64,000 bases of DNA from Roseateles toxinivorans (GCF_004362525.1 NZ_SNXS01000003.1:62001-126000); one strand, 5' to 3'. Positions 46,869 through 55,466 are shown, counted from the first letter of the stretch. Notes: generated by a model not told the origin, from the sequence alone. Numbers and translations are program-made.

Positions 46869-47855
46869 ATGCCTGTTGCTCCAGCCAGCCGACACATTCC
46901 GCGTATGCGAGTGCGCACGCTGAGTCGGCACGATCTGGTCGAATGCATGGAGCTGCTGCCCGACTGGCTGGCGCTTGACACCGGTCTGCGCCAGGCCCTG
47001 CCGGCGCTGTGGGAACGTCTGGTCGAATCGCCGGCCATGGTCACCGGTGTCAACGAGGACATGGCGCTGCCGGCGGGCCGACGCATCCAGAGCTGGGGTG
47101 TCACCCTGATCCTGCAGCCGCAGTGGGTCGAGCGTATCCAGCTGGAGACTGCGCCGCAGCCCTATCTGTCACGCCGGCTCTATGCCGCCTTGGCGGAGGG
47201 CAGCCTGCAGCCCATGAGCGACCGCGAGATCGGCCTGGCCAATGCCGGTGCCGGCCTGACGATGATGGTGTTGCACCACTCGATCCGGCCCAACAGCTTC
47301 GGCGAGTCCTATCTGGGTGCCGTGCTGAACTCGGCCAATGAGGCGTTCCGGGGGCATCACGGCGGCTACAACCTGAAGGCCATCTATTTCGAGACCAGCG
47401 CGGCGCTGGCGCCCGGCGTGGCGGCCGCGGGCTTCCCGTCGACGCGCTATGCCGACGATGCCCCGCCGCTGGAGCATCTGCCCGAGCATCTGCGCCCGGT
47501 GCTGTTCTGCATGCGCCGCGAGGACGCCCTGCAGCAGCTGCCCGGTACCTCGGCCCGCCATGTGTTCGAGTACCAGCCGCCGCTGTTCCGCTTCTCGGCC
47601 TCGCAGCGCCGCCTGCTGTGGTTGAGCCTGTTCGACGACAGCGACGACTATCTGATGCAGGCGCTGGACGTGTCGGTGCACGGCCTGAAGAAGCTGTGGC
47701 GCGGCATCTACGAGCGCATCGAGGATGTGGCCCCCGAGTTCTTTGGCGACACCGGCGCCAGCGACGACGGCAAGCGCGGCCCCGAGAAGCGTCGCCAGGT
47801 GCTCGGCTATGTGCGCCAGCGTCCGGAGGAGCTGCGCCCCTGGCATGAGGCCTGA
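46869..47855 (+). CDS. Array paralog 1: one-component regulator with LuxR-like C-terminus
   Basis: The 328-residue protein is the first of six similar proteins. Residues 1-230 form an unrecognised domain, starting PRMRVRTLSRHDLVECMELL, with a degenerate GNAT-like layout (RxRPTxxDL start; GYNLKAIYFETS; AAGFPSTRYADD). Residues of about 246-290 match the LuxR/GerE helix-turn-helix pattern: FSASQRRLLWLSLFDD then LDVSVHGLKKLWRGIYERIE. A tail with KRGPEKRRQVLGYVRQRPEE follows. In this copy the region near residue 128 reads LTMMVLHHSIRPNSFGESYL, unlike the others. ATG 46869 has GAGGAGAG before it. Regulator role is inferred. Confidence 0.78.
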   Translation: MPVAPASRHIPRMRVRTLSRHDLVECMELLPDWLALDTGLRQALPALWERLVESPAMVTGVNEDMALPAGRRIQSWGVTLILQPQWVERIQLETAPQPYLSRRLYAALAEGSLQPMSDREIGLANAGAGLTMMVLHHSIRPNSFGESYLGAVLNSANEAFRGHHGGYNLKAIYFETSAALAPGVAAAGFPSTRYADDAPPLEHLPEHLRPVLFCMRREDALQQLPGTSARHVFEYQPPLFRFSASQRRLLWLSLFDDSDDYLMQALDVSVHGLKKLWRGIYERIEDVAPEFFGDTGASDDGKRGPEKRRQVLGYVRQRPEELRPWHEA

Positions 47856-47871
47856 GGCAGCTGCATTCGCC

Positions 47872-48852
47872 ATGTGTCCGGCCCCGACCCATATTCCCCG
47901 CCTGCGCTACCGGCCCACCACACGCCACGACCTCGACGAATGTCTGGGGCCCTTGCTGCCGCCCTGGCTGGGGCTCGACGAGGCGCTGTCGAGCGCATTC
48001 CGGGGCCTGTGGTGGCGATTGCTCGGCGAGCCGGGCATCACCTCGACGGTGATGGAAGACCTGGCCCTGCCGCCGGGCCAACGCATCCAGGGCTGGGGAT
48101 GTGGCATCGCACTGTCCAGCGCCAGGGCGCGCGAGCTTGAGCTCGACACGGCGCCCAGGGCCTTCATGGCGCGCCAGATCTATGCCCGGCTGCAGCGCGT
48201 CGACTGGGCACCGATGACTGACCGCGAGCTGGGACAGGCCAATGCCCGGGGAGAATTCTGCTTCTTCAATATGCACTATTCGCAGCGGCACAACGACCTG
48301 GACGATCCCTATGTGCACAGCGTGATCAATATCGCCAACGAGGCCTTCCGCGCCGCGGCCGGTGGCTACAACACCCAGGCGATGTATTTCGAGACCAGCG
48401 TGCAGGGTGGGCCGGTGATGCTGGCAGCGGGCTTTCGAGCGCGGCCCTTTGCCGATGCCTCCAGTCTCGCCGGCCTGCCGCCCGAGCGCTGCCCGATGCT
48501 GTTCGCGATGAGCCGGTCCGATGCCCGCGCGAGCCTGCCGGGCACCTCGGTGCGCCATGTGTTCGAGCACCATCCGCCGCTGTTCCACTTCTCGGCCACC
48601 CAGCGCCGACTGCTCTGGCTGGCCCTGTTCGATGACAGCGACGAGCACCTGATGCCCTTGCTGGAGGTCTCGGTGCATGGTCTGAAGAAGCTCTGGCGCG
48701 GCATCTACGAGCGCATCGAAGACCGTATGCCCGGCTTCTTCGGCGACGCCGCAGCCGAGGACGAGGGCAAGCGCGGCCCCGAGAAGCGGCGTCAGGTGCT
48801 GGCCTATGTGCGCCAGCGGCCCGAAGAGCTGCGGCCCTGGGCGAGCAGCTGA
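47872..48852 (+). CDS. Array paralog 2: one-component regulator with LuxR-like C-terminus
   Basis: The 326-residue protein shares the layout of paralog 1: N-terminal PRLRYRPTTRHDLDECLGPL, middle MHYSQRHNDLDDPYVHSVIN, and LuxR-like end LEVSVHGLKKLWRGIYERIE, then KRGPEKRRQVLAYVRQRPEE. Insertions such as GPLLPPWLGLDEALSSAFRG show divergence mainly in the first 60 residues. It begins 16 bp after paralog 1; an upstream ATG at 47845 that overlaps the previous stop is possible. The 47872 start was chosen because it gives the same lead length as the other copies. Confidence 0.77.
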   Translation: MCPAPTHIPRLRYRPTTRHDLDECLGPLLPPWLGLDEALSSAFRGLWWRLLGEPGITSTVMEDLALPPGQRIQGWGCGIALSSARARELELDTAPRAFMARQIYARLQRVDWAPMTDRELGQANARGEFCFFNMHYSQRHNDLDDPYVHSVINIANEAFRAAAGGYNTQAMYFETSVQGGPVMLAAGFRARPFADASSLAGLPPERCPMLFAMSRSDARASLPGTSVRHVFEHHPPLFHFSATQRRLLWLALFDDSDEHLMPLLEVSVHGLKKLWRGIYERIEDRMPGFFGDAAAEDEGKRGPEKRRQVLAYVRQRPEELRPWASS

Positions 48853-48858
48853 GCGGCC

Positions 48859-49836
48859 ATGCAAAGACCGCCCACGCATTTGCCGCGCTTTCGCTACCGC
48901 CCCACCACGGTGGCCGACCTGGCCCAGGGCCTGGAACTGCTGCCGGCCTGGCTGGACCTGGAGCCCGATCTGCGGGCCGCGCTGCCCATGCTCTGGGAGC
49001 GCCTGATACAGGCCGGCAACCTGTCGATGATGAGCATGGAGGACGCGGCACTGCCCGCGCATCAGCGCATCCAGGCCTGGGGCATCAGCATGCCCGTCGC
49101 CACGGCCACCGTGGAGGCGTTCCGGCTCGACGGCCGCCCCGATCCGCACCTGAGCCGGCGCATCTATCGCGCCATGCTGGACGGGCGCCTGCCGGTCATG
49201 ACGGACCGCGAACTTGGTGTGGCGAATGCGCGCGGCGAGCTGGTGCTGTTCAACCTGCACTTCTCGATGCGCAACGACGATCTGAGTGACGCCTACGTGC
49301 TGGGCGTGTTGAACATGGCGCACGAGGTGTTCCGCTTCGGCCATCGCGGCTTCAACCTGAGGGCGATGTACTACGAAGGGGGCGTGCGTGACGAACCCTA
49401 TGTGACGGCGGCCGGCTTTCCGGTCCGCCCCTACGCCGATCCCGCCGCGCAGGACGGTCTGCCGCCGGAGCACCGCACCCTGTTCTTCGGCCTCACGCGC
49501 GAGGAGGCGCGTGCCAGCCTGCCGGGCAGCACGGCGCGCCATATCTTTGAGCACCAGCCACCGTTGTTCCGCTTCTCGACCTCGCAACGGCGCCTGCTGT
49601 GGCTGGCGTTGTTCGATGACAGCGACGAACACCTGCTGCAGCGTCTCGAGGTGTCGGTGCATGGCCTGAAGAAGCTCTGGCGCGGCATCTATGAGCGCGT
49701 CGAGAGCCGGATGCCTGACTTCTTCGGTGCGTCGGTCGGCGAGGATGAGGGCAAGCGCGGCCCCGAAAAGCGCCGCCAGGTGCTGGCTCATGTGCGCCAG
49801 CGTTCCGAAGAGCTGCGGCCCTGGATCGAGGGCTGA
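48859..49836 (+). CDS. Array paralog 3: one-component regulator with LuxR-like C-terminus
   Basis: The 325-residue protein has FRYRPTTVADLAQGLELLPA at the start, LHFSMRNDDLSDAYVLGVLN in the middle, an unusual FNLRAMYYEGGVRDEPY in place of the YFETS block, and the LuxR-like end (LEVSVHGLKKLWRGIYERVE). The EDMALPxGQRIQ motif becomes EDAALPAHQRIQAWGISM. It starts six bases after paralog 2 and shares one base (TGATG) with the start of paralog 4. Confidence 0.77.
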   Translation: MQRPPTHLPRFRYRPTTVADLAQGLELLPAWLDLEPDLRAALPMLWERLIQAGNLSMMSMEDAALPAHQRIQAWGISMPVATATVEAFRLDGRPDPHLSRRIYRAMLDGRLPVMTDRELGVANARGELVLFNLHFSMRNDDLSDAYVLGVLNMAHEVFRFGHRGFNLRAMYYEGGVRDEPYVTAAGFPVRPYADPAAQDGLPPEHRTLFFGLTREEARASLPGSTARHIFEHQPPLFRFSTSQRRLLWLALFDDSDEHLLQRLEVSVHGLKKLWRGIYERVESRMPDFFGASVGEDEGKRGPEKRRQVLAHVRQRSEELRPWIEG

Positions 49837-50825
49837 TGATGACTCCACCCGTCGCCCGCCGCGTGCCACGCCTGCGCTACCGCCCGACGGCGCTGCAGGA
49901 TCTGGACGAATGTTTCGAGCTGATGCCCGCCTGGCTGGGACTGGACGCAGCGCTCAGCCATGAGCTGCGCCGCCTCTGGGACAGCCTGGTCGATCAGCCG
50001 GCAGTGCTCACCGGGGTGATGGAGGACATGGCCCTGCCGCCGGGCCAGCGCATCCAGGCCTGGGGCGTGACGATGGCCTTGCGGCCGGCCCAGGTGCAGG
50101 CCCTGGCGCTGGACTCGGGCCCGCATGCCCATGTCACGCGGCGCATCTACGCCAGCCTGCTCGATGGCAGCCAGCCGCCGATGAGCGACCGCGAGATCGG
50201 GCTGCTCAACGCGCGCGGCGAGCTGGTGCTGATGATTCTGCACTTCTCGCAGCGGCACACGGATCTCAGCGATCCCTATGTGAGCAGCGTCATTGCCATT
50301 GCCAATGACACCTTCCGCGCCTTTCATGACGGCTACCAGCTGCGCGCTTTCTTCTACGAGACCAGCGCCGAGGTCGAGCCGATCGCTGCCGCCTCGGGTT
50401 TCCTGCCACGCCGCTATGCCGATCAGACGGCGCTGCAGGCCCTACCGCCCGCGCTGCGCCCGAGCCTGATGGGGCTGACGCGCGAGGAAGCCCGCTCACG
50501 CCTGCCCGGCTCGCCGGCGCGCAACACCTTCGAGCACCAGCCGCCGATGTTCCGCTTCTCGGCCTCGCAGCGGCGCCTGCTGTGGCTGAGCCTGTTCGAT
50601 GACAGTGACGAACACCTGATGCAGGCGCTGGACGTTTCCATCCACGGCCTGAAGAAGCTGTGGCGCGGCGTCTACGAGCGCATCGAGGATGTGGCGCCCG
50701 ACTTCTTCGGCGAAGCCGCCGGTGACAACGAGGGCCGGCGCGGTCCCGAGAAGCGCCGCCAGGTGCTGGCCTATGTGCGCCAGCGGCCCGAGGAGTTGCG
50801 GCCCTGGGTGGAGCAGGGGACATGA
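49836..50825 (+). CDS. Array paralog 4: one-component regulator with LuxR-like C-terminus
   Basis: The 329-residue protein reads RLRYRPTALQDLDECFELMP at the start, MEDMALPPGQRIQAWGVTMA near 60-79, LHFSQRHTDLSDPYVSSVIA near 131-150 and FRAFHDGYQLRAFFYETS after it, with the LuxR-like end LDVSIHGLKKLWRGVYERIE. Two ATG codons (49836 and 49839) stand at the start; TGATG joins it to paralog 3. It is closest in pattern to paralogs 1-3. The next gene overlaps its stop by four bases. Confidence 0.77.
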   Translation: MMTPPVARRVPRLRYRPTALQDLDECFELMPAWLGLDAALSHELRRLWDSLVDQPAVLTGVMEDMALPPGQRIQAWGVTMALRPAQVQALALDSGPHAHVTRRIYASLLDGSQPPMSDREIGLLNARGELVLMILHFSQRHTDLSDPYVSSVIAIANDTFRAFHDGYQLRAFFYETSAEVEPIAAASGFLPRRYADQTALQALPPALRPSLMGLTREEARSRLPGSPARNTFEHQPPMFRFSASQRRLLWLSLFDDSDEHLMQALDVSIHGLKKLWRGVYERIEDVAPDFFGEAAGDNEGRRGPEKRRQVLAYVRQRPEELRPWVEQGT

Positions 50826-51811
50826 ACTCAACGCTGCGCCCACCGATACCGCGCCTGCGCCATCGGCCCTCGCTGCGCGAGGACATTGCCGAATGCATGC
50901 CGCTGCTGCCTGCCTGGGCCGGCCTGGATGCCGCGACGCGGGCCGCGCTGCCGGCGCTGTGGGAGCGGCTCTGCGACGAGCCCTCGGTGCTGTCCAGCAT
51001 CACCGAGGATCTGACCCGTCCGGCCGGGGAGCGTCTGCAATCCTGGGGCGTGGCGATGATCGTGCCGGCCGCGCAGGCTGAAGCGTGGGGGCTGGATGGC
51101 GAGCCGCGGCCCGGCCTCGTCAAGCGCGCCTACGCCGCCCTGCTGGACGGGAGCTGGCGGCCGATGGCCGAGCGCGAGATCGGGCGAGACAACGCGCGCG
51201 GCGAGCTGCGCATGCTGTCTATGCATTACGACATGCGCGAGCGCGATCTCGCCAGTCCCTATGTGCAGAGCCTGCTCGTCATGGGTGTGGAGAGCTATCG
51301 CGCCGGCCTGTCGGGCTACAACCTGCGTGCCATGTACTTCGAGAACCACCCGGGCGCGGAGCCCTGGATGCTCAACACCGGCTATCTGCGCCGGCCCTAT
51401 GCGCCGGGGGCGGGCGAGGGTGAGAACGGCTGGCCCGGTGGCGAGCCGCTGCTCTACTTCCGGCTGACCCGCGAGGAGTCACGGCACAGCGCCGCGACCA
51501 GCACCCTGCGCCAGATCTTCGACCACCATCCGCCGCTGTTCCGGCTGTCGCCGACGCAGCGCCGCCTGCTCTGGCTGTCGCTGTTCGACGACCATGACGA
51601 GACCTTGATGCAGCGCCTGCAGGTCTCCATCCACGGCCTGAAGAAGCTGTGGCGCGGCATCTACGAACGCATCGAGGACCAGATGCCCGACTTCTTCGGC
51701 GACGGTGGCGGCGCGGACGACGGCAAGCGCGGCCCCGAGAAACGCCGCCAGGTCCTGGCCTATGTGCGCCAGCGTCTTGAGGAACTGCGGCCCTGGGACG
51801 ACGCGCGGTGA
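50822..51811 (+). CDS. Array paralog 5: one-component regulator with LuxR-like C-terminus
   Basis: The 329-residue protein belongs with paralog 6 to a second subgroup. Instead of MEDMALPPGQRIQAW it has ITEDLTRPAGERLQSWGVAM; the middle reads MHYDMRERDLASPYVQSLLV, and the next block is YNLRAMYFENHPGAEPW in place of YFETS. An extra loop with GEGENGWPGGEPLLYFRLTR lies near residue 200-219. The LuxR-like end LQVSIHGLKKLWRGIYERIE is kept. The ATG at 50822 overlaps the stop of paralog 4 (ATGA). Confidence 0.77.
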   Translation: MNSTLRPPIPRLRHRPSLREDIAECMPLLPAWAGLDAATRAALPALWERLCDEPSVLSSITEDLTRPAGERLQSWGVAMIVPAAQAEAWGLDGEPRPGLVKRAYAALLDGSWRPMAEREIGRDNARGELRMLSMHYDMRERDLASPYVQSLLVMGVESYRAGLSGYNLRAMYFENHPGAEPWMLNTGYLRRPYAPGAGEGENGWPGGEPLLYFRLTREESRHSAATSTLRQIFDHHPPLFRLSPTQRRLLWLSLFDDHDETLMQRLQVSIHGLKKLWRGIYERIEDQMPDFFGDGGGADDGKRGPEKRRQVLAYVRQRLEELRPWDDAR

Positions 51812-52779
51812 GTCTCGGCCCTGCCCGAATGCAGCTGCCGCGGCTGCGCCATCGCCCGCCCGGCCGCGACGACGTTGCGGAGCTGATGTCGCTGCTGCCC
51901 GCCTGGCTGGGCCTGGACCCGGCCACCCGTCAGGCCTTGCCGGCACTGTGGGAGCGACTGGTCGACGAGCCCGCCCTGATCGCAGGCCTGACCGAGGACC
52001 TGAGCCGGCCTGCCGGCGAGCGCGCGCAGGCCCTGGGGGTGGGCATGGTGCTGCCGCAGGCGCTGGTGCGCGAGTTGCGGCTGGACGCCGAGCCCGAGCC
52101 CGGCATTGCCCGCCGCCTCTATACCGGACTGCTCGCGGGCCGCTGGCAGCCGCTCGGTGACAAGGACATCGGCCGCGCCAATGCCCGCGGCGAGCTGCAT
52201 CTGCTGACCCTGCACTTCGACATGCGCGTGCGCGACCTCGACGACCCGATGGCACGCAGCCTGATGATCATGGGCGCCGAGACCTTCCGCGCCGGCTTCT
52301 CGGGCTATCGCAGCCAGGCCATGTATTTCGAGAACACGGTGGCCAGCGCGGGCTGGATGCAGATGAACGGGTTTCTGCGCCGGCCCTACCAGCCGGGCGG
52401 GCAGCAAGCCCCGGGCGGCGAGCCGCTGGCCTTCTACCGGCTGACCCGCGCCGAGGCCCTGGGTGCGGCACCCGGCAGCACCGTGCGCGACATCTTCGAC
52501 CACCATGCGCCCCTGTTCGGCTTCTCGGCCACGCAGCGCCAGCTGCTGTGGCTGTCGCTGTTCGATGCGCCCGATGAGTTGCTGATGCAACGCCTGGACG
52601 TCTCCGTCCATGGGTTGAAGAAGCTCTGGCGCGGTCTCTACGAGCGCATCGAGGACGCAGCGCCCGAGTTCTTCGGCGATGCGGCCGGCGACAACGAAGG
52701 CCGCCGCGGCCCCGAGAAACGCCGCCAGGTGCTGGCCTATGTGCGGCAGCGGCCCGAGGAACTGCGGCCCTGGGCCTGA
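51808..52779 (+). CDS. Array paralog 6: one-component regulator with LuxR-like C-terminus
   Basis: The 323-residue protein resembles paralog 5: GLTEDLSRPAGERAQALGVG, LHFDMRVRDLDDPMARSLMI and MGAETFRAGFSGYRSQAMYF, followed by ENTV. A GGQQAPGGEPLAFYRLTRAE loop matches the extra loop of paralog 5. The LuxR-like end is slightly changed (FDAPDELLMQRLDVSVHGLK, KLWRGLYERIE). GTG at 51808 overlaps the stop of paralog 5 (GTGA). It is the last of the array; 104 bp separate it from the hemerythrin-like gene. Confidence 0.77.
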   Translation: MSLGPARMQLPRLRHRPPGRDDVAELMSLLPAWLGLDPATRQALPALWERLVDEPALIAGLTEDLSRPAGERAQALGVGMVLPQALVRELRLDAEPEPGIARRLYTGLLAGRWQPLGDKDIGRANARGELHLLTLHFDMRVRDLDDPMARSLMIMGAETFRAGFSGYRSQAMYFENTVASAGWMQMNGFLRRPYQPGGQQAPGGEPLAFYRLTRAEALGAAPGSTVRDIFDHHAPLFGFSATQRQLLWLSLFDAPDELLMQRLDVSVHGLKKLWRGLYERIEDAAPEFFGDAAGDNEGRRGPEKRRQVLAYVRQRPEELRPWA

Positions 52780-52883
52780 GCATGGCCCGCCATGGGCGGC
52801 TGCGGTGGCTCCTTTGGCGGATGCCTCGAGACGGATGAGTTGGGACACTGGACTGCTCTACCAACACCCTTTGCGAGCCCGCC

Positions 52884-53597
52884 ATGCACCAAGCCAGCCC
52901 CAGCGCCGTCCGCGCCGATCTCTACGCCCCCATCCACAAGGCCCTGCGCAGCCAGATGTGCCACACGATGTGCCGTGTCGGCGAGATGGATGTGCATGAC
53001 GCCGCCGACCTTCAAGCCGGACTGGCCCAGCTTGACGAGCTGCTGACGGCCTGTCTGAGCCATCTGAAGCACGAGAACGATTTCGTCCACGCCGCCATCA
53101 ATGCGCGCCAGCCCGGCGGCGCCCACCGCACCGCCGGCGAACATCTGGAGCATGAGCAGAGCATCGCCGCCCTGCAGGCCGAAACGCAGGCCCTGCGCGA
53201 GGCCGCGCCCGAGCGCCGCGGCGCGCTGGCGCTGCGCCTGTACCGCCACCTGGCGCTGTTCGTGGCCGAGAATTTCCAGCACATGCATATCGAGGAAACG
53301 GCCAACAATACGGCGCTGTGGCAGCACTACAGCGATGCTGAGTTGATGCAGATCCACCACGCGCTGGTCTCCAGCATCCCGCCGACCGAAATGATGCAGA
53401 CGCTGCGCTGGATGCTGCCCGCGCTGAGCCCGCAGGAGCGCGCCGGCATGCTCGGCGATATGCAGCAGGGCATGCCGCCCGAGGCCTTCCGCGCCGTGCT
53501 GGACATGCTGCGCCCGCGCTTGAACGATGGTGCCTGGCGCAAGCTGGCCGGCGCCCTGGGTCTGCCGGCGCAGCAGCGCGCCGCGCACTGTGTCTGA
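52884..53597 (+). CDS. Hemerythrin-like domain protein
   Basis: The 237-residue protein has a four-helix bundle with hemerythrin-like metal ligands: His18 in YAPIHKALRS, His60 and Glu64 in SHLKHENDFVH, His in EHLEHEQSIAAL (about 87-90), and His/Glu in YRHLALFVAENFQHMHIEET (about 120-138). It likely binds a di-iron centre and may sense or store oxygen or nitric oxide. The C-terminal 90 residues are an added helical region (MMQTLRWMLPALSPQERAGM). It starts with ATG 52884 and is followed 11 bp later by the cytochrome gene, so they are probably co-transcribed. Confidence 0.8.
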   Translation: MHQASPSAVRADLYAPIHKALRSQMCHTMCRVGEMDVHDAADLQAGLAQLDELLTACLSHLKHENDFVHAAINARQPGGAHRTAGEHLEHEQSIAALQAETQALREAAPERRGALALRLYRHLALFVAENFQHMHIEETANNTALWQHYSDAELMQIHHALVSSIPPTEMMQTLRWMLPALSPQERAGMLGDMQQGMPPEAFRAVLDMLRPRLNDGAWRKLAGALGLPAQQRAAHCV

Positions 53598-53608
53598 GGA
53601 GCGCCAGC

Positions 53609-54514
53609 ATGAACAAATGGGTGAAGCGCGGCGCCTTGACCTTGGCCGGTGTGGTGGGCACGATCGCCCTGGCCCTGCTGGCGGCCCAGCCCTTGGCCGA
53701 GCGGCGCATGCAGCGCGTGCTGGACGTCAAGGTGCAGCCGCTGGCCTACCGCGATGACTTGCCTGCAGTCGAGCGGGGCCGCTATCTCTACAACTCGCGC
53801 GGCTGCGCCGAATGCCATGGCGCCGACGGTGCCGGCAGGGTCTTCGTCGAGGCGCCGGACGGCCTGAAGCTGAAGGGGCCCAACATCAGCCCCGGCCCGG
53901 GCAATGTGGTGGCCGGCTACAAGCCCGAGGACTGGGTGCGCACGCTGCGCCATGGCGTCAAGCCCGATGGTCGGCCGGCCCTGATCATGCCCAGCGAGGA
54001 CTATGCCCGCTTCACCGATACCGATCTGGCCGCCCTGGTCGCCTATGTGCGCCAGCTGCCGCCGGTGGCCGGCGAGGCCGCCGTCGTCAAGCTGCCCCTG
54101 GTGCCCAAGGCCCTGTATGCGGCCGGCCTGATTCCCGATGCCTACGAGAAGATAGACCACAGCCTGCCACCCCCGCAGCCGGTGCCCGAGTCGGTGACGC
54201 TGGCCCATGGCGCCTATGTGGCCAGCATGTGCATAGGCTGCCACGGCGCCAGGCTGTCGGGCGGCAAGATCCCCGGCGGCCCGCCCGACTGGCCCGAAGC
54301 AGCCAATCTGACCCCTGGTGCCGGCAGTGGCATGACCCGCTACGCCACCGCCCAGCAGTTCACGCAGATGCTGCGCGATGGCAAGCGCCCTGATGGCTCG
54401 GCCGTCAGCCCGGTGATGCCATTCGGTGCGCTGAAGGAGTTGAACGATACGGACGCGGCGGCGCTGCATCTGTATTTGCAGAGCCTGGCGCCGCTGCCTG
54501 CTGGCGGGCGCTGA
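53609..54514 (+). CDS. Dihaem c-type cytochrome, membrane-anchored
   Basis: The 301-residue protein has an N-terminal membrane anchor or signal (about 9-30) and two haem sites: CAECH (Cys66, Cys69, His70) and CIGCH (about 206-210), each followed by a class I cytochrome fold; Met ligands are likely in RPALIMPSEDY and SPVMPFGALK. It is a periplasmic electron carrier, similar to dihaem subunits of alcohol or sugar dehydrogenases. RBS AGGAGCG lies before ATG 53609. Confidence 0.9.
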   Translation: MNKWVKRGALTLAGVVGTIALALLAAQPLAERRMQRVLDVKVQPLAYRDDLPAVERGRYLYNSRGCAECHGADGAGRVFVEAPDGLKLKGPNISPGPGNVVAGYKPEDWVRTLRHGVKPDGRPALIMPSEDYARFTDTDLAALVAYVRQLPPVAGEAAVVKLPLVPKALYAAGLIPDAYEKIDHSLPPPQPVPESVTLAHGAYVASMCIGCHGARLSGGKIPGGPPDWPEAANLTPGAGSGMTRYATAQQFTQMLRDGKRPDGSAVSPVMPFGALKELNDTDAAALHLYLQSLAPLPAGGR

Positions 54515-54516
54515 GT

Positions 54517-55263
54517 TCAGGCCAAGAGCCTGGGTACCGATGAAGCCAGCAGTGCCGCCCCCGAGGCGGTCAGCAGGCTCAGCACGATCTGGCGAAAGCG
54601 GGCCTCGCTGATGCCGATGTAGACGCGGGTGCCGATCAGGGTGGGCACCAGCATGGCGGGGGCGACCACGCCGAACAGCGGCAGCATCTCGCGCGTGACC
54701 ATGCCCTGGGCCACGTAGGTGACCATGGTCAGCGCCAGGGCGCCAAGGTTGAAGTTCTGGATGATGGCGCGCTGGGCGTCCTTGTCCATGCCGCGCAGCG
54801 TGCACCACAGCGTCGGTATCGCGCCGGTGAAGCCGCCCAGGCCGCCCATCACGCCGCCGATGGTGCCGACCACCGCGTCGGCCACGCGGCCTCCGATGCT
54901 GATGCGCGGCAGCTGCCTGGCCATCAGCATCAGCGGGCACCAGATCACCAGCAGCGCGCCAAGGCCCGCCTTGAAGACCTGGGCATTGACCTGGGGCAGC
55001 AGTGCCGTGCCCAGCGGCACGCCGACCAGGCCCCCGAGCAGGAAGGGCAGCAGGCGCCGCCAGTCGAAGCCGCGGCGCACCGTCAGCGCGGCCAGCAGCT
55101 GGCCGGTCAGGCCGCCGAACACCGCCATCACGGCGGCCAGGCGCGGATCGACGGTCCAGGCCCAGATCGACATCGACACCATGCCGAAGGCAAAGCCCGA
55201 CAAGCCCTGGACGAAGCCGGCCAAGGCCGCACCGACGGCCAGAATCACCAGCAGCTGATCCAT
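54517..55263 (-). CDS. TauE/SafE family anion exporter
   Basis: The 248-residue inner-membrane protein has about eight helices in two halves, with GLSGFAFGMVSMSIWAW near 20-36 and GGVMGGLGGFTGAIPTLW near 136-153, the paired Gly-rich motifs of the TauE family. These proteins export sulfite, sulfoacetate or related anions. ATG 55263 shares one base with the stop of the small upstream gene (TGATG). It is convergent with the cytochrome gene, two bases apart. Confidence 0.88.
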   Translation of the reverse strand: MDQLLVILAVGAALAGFVQGLSGFAFGMVSMSIWAWTVDPRLAAVMAVFGGLTGQLLAALTVRRGFDWRRLLPFLLGGLVGVPLGTALLPQVNAQVFKAGLGALLVIWCPLMLMARQLPRISIGGRVADAVVGTIGGVMGGLGGFTGAIPTLWCTLRGMDKDAQRAIIQNFNLGALALTMVTYVAQGMVTREMLPLFGVVAPAMLVPTLIGTRVYIGISEARFRQIVLSLLTASGAALLASSVPRLLA

Positions 55264-55466
55264 CAGCCTTTGTGACCCAAGAGCCTCGCCGGCAGGAACA
55301 GCATCGCGCGCAGCAGTGCGAACAGGGCGTCGAAGGTGATGCCGATCAGTCGGAAGGGCAGCGACAGCAGCCAGAACAGCGGCCACAGCACCAGCGCCAG
55401 CAGGGCCAGCGGCCAGCACAGCACGAACAGCAGGCACCAGAAGACCAGGGTGAACAGCGAACTCAT
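55263..55466 (-). CDS. Small hydrophobic membrane protein
   Basis: The 67-residue protein is almost all hydrophobic: FTLVFWCLLFVLCWPLALLA, then WLLSLPFRLIGITFDALFA, then LLRAMLFLPARLLGHKG. It has two or three membrane helices and a basic end. I do not recognise the family; similar small proteins are common in Betaproteobacteria. It is coupled to the TauE gene by TGATG, so it may belong to that transporter. Confidence 0.65.
   Translation of the reverse strand: MSSLFTLVFWCLLFVLCWPLALLALVLWPLFWLLSLPFRLIGITFDALFALLRAMLFLPARLLGHKG

Larger units (their letters stand above)
46869..52779 (+). repeat. Six-unit tandem gene array (about 1 kb period)
   Basis: Starts at 46869, 47872, 48859, 49836, 50822 and 51808 give periods of 1003, 987, 977, 986 and 986 bp. 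The 3' quarter of each unit is strongly conserved at DNA level (for example CTGAAGAAGCT.TGGCGCGG at about 47684, 48684, 49668, 50650, 51646 and 52616), the 5' part much less. All borders are overlaps or gaps of up to 16 bp, so the six genes form one coupled operon made by repeated duplication. Confidence 0.9.

Noticed and set aside
47101-49869. 922-codon minus-strand frame across the paralog array
   Set aside because: Its repeated blocks only mirror the tandem plus-strand genes; no independent motif.
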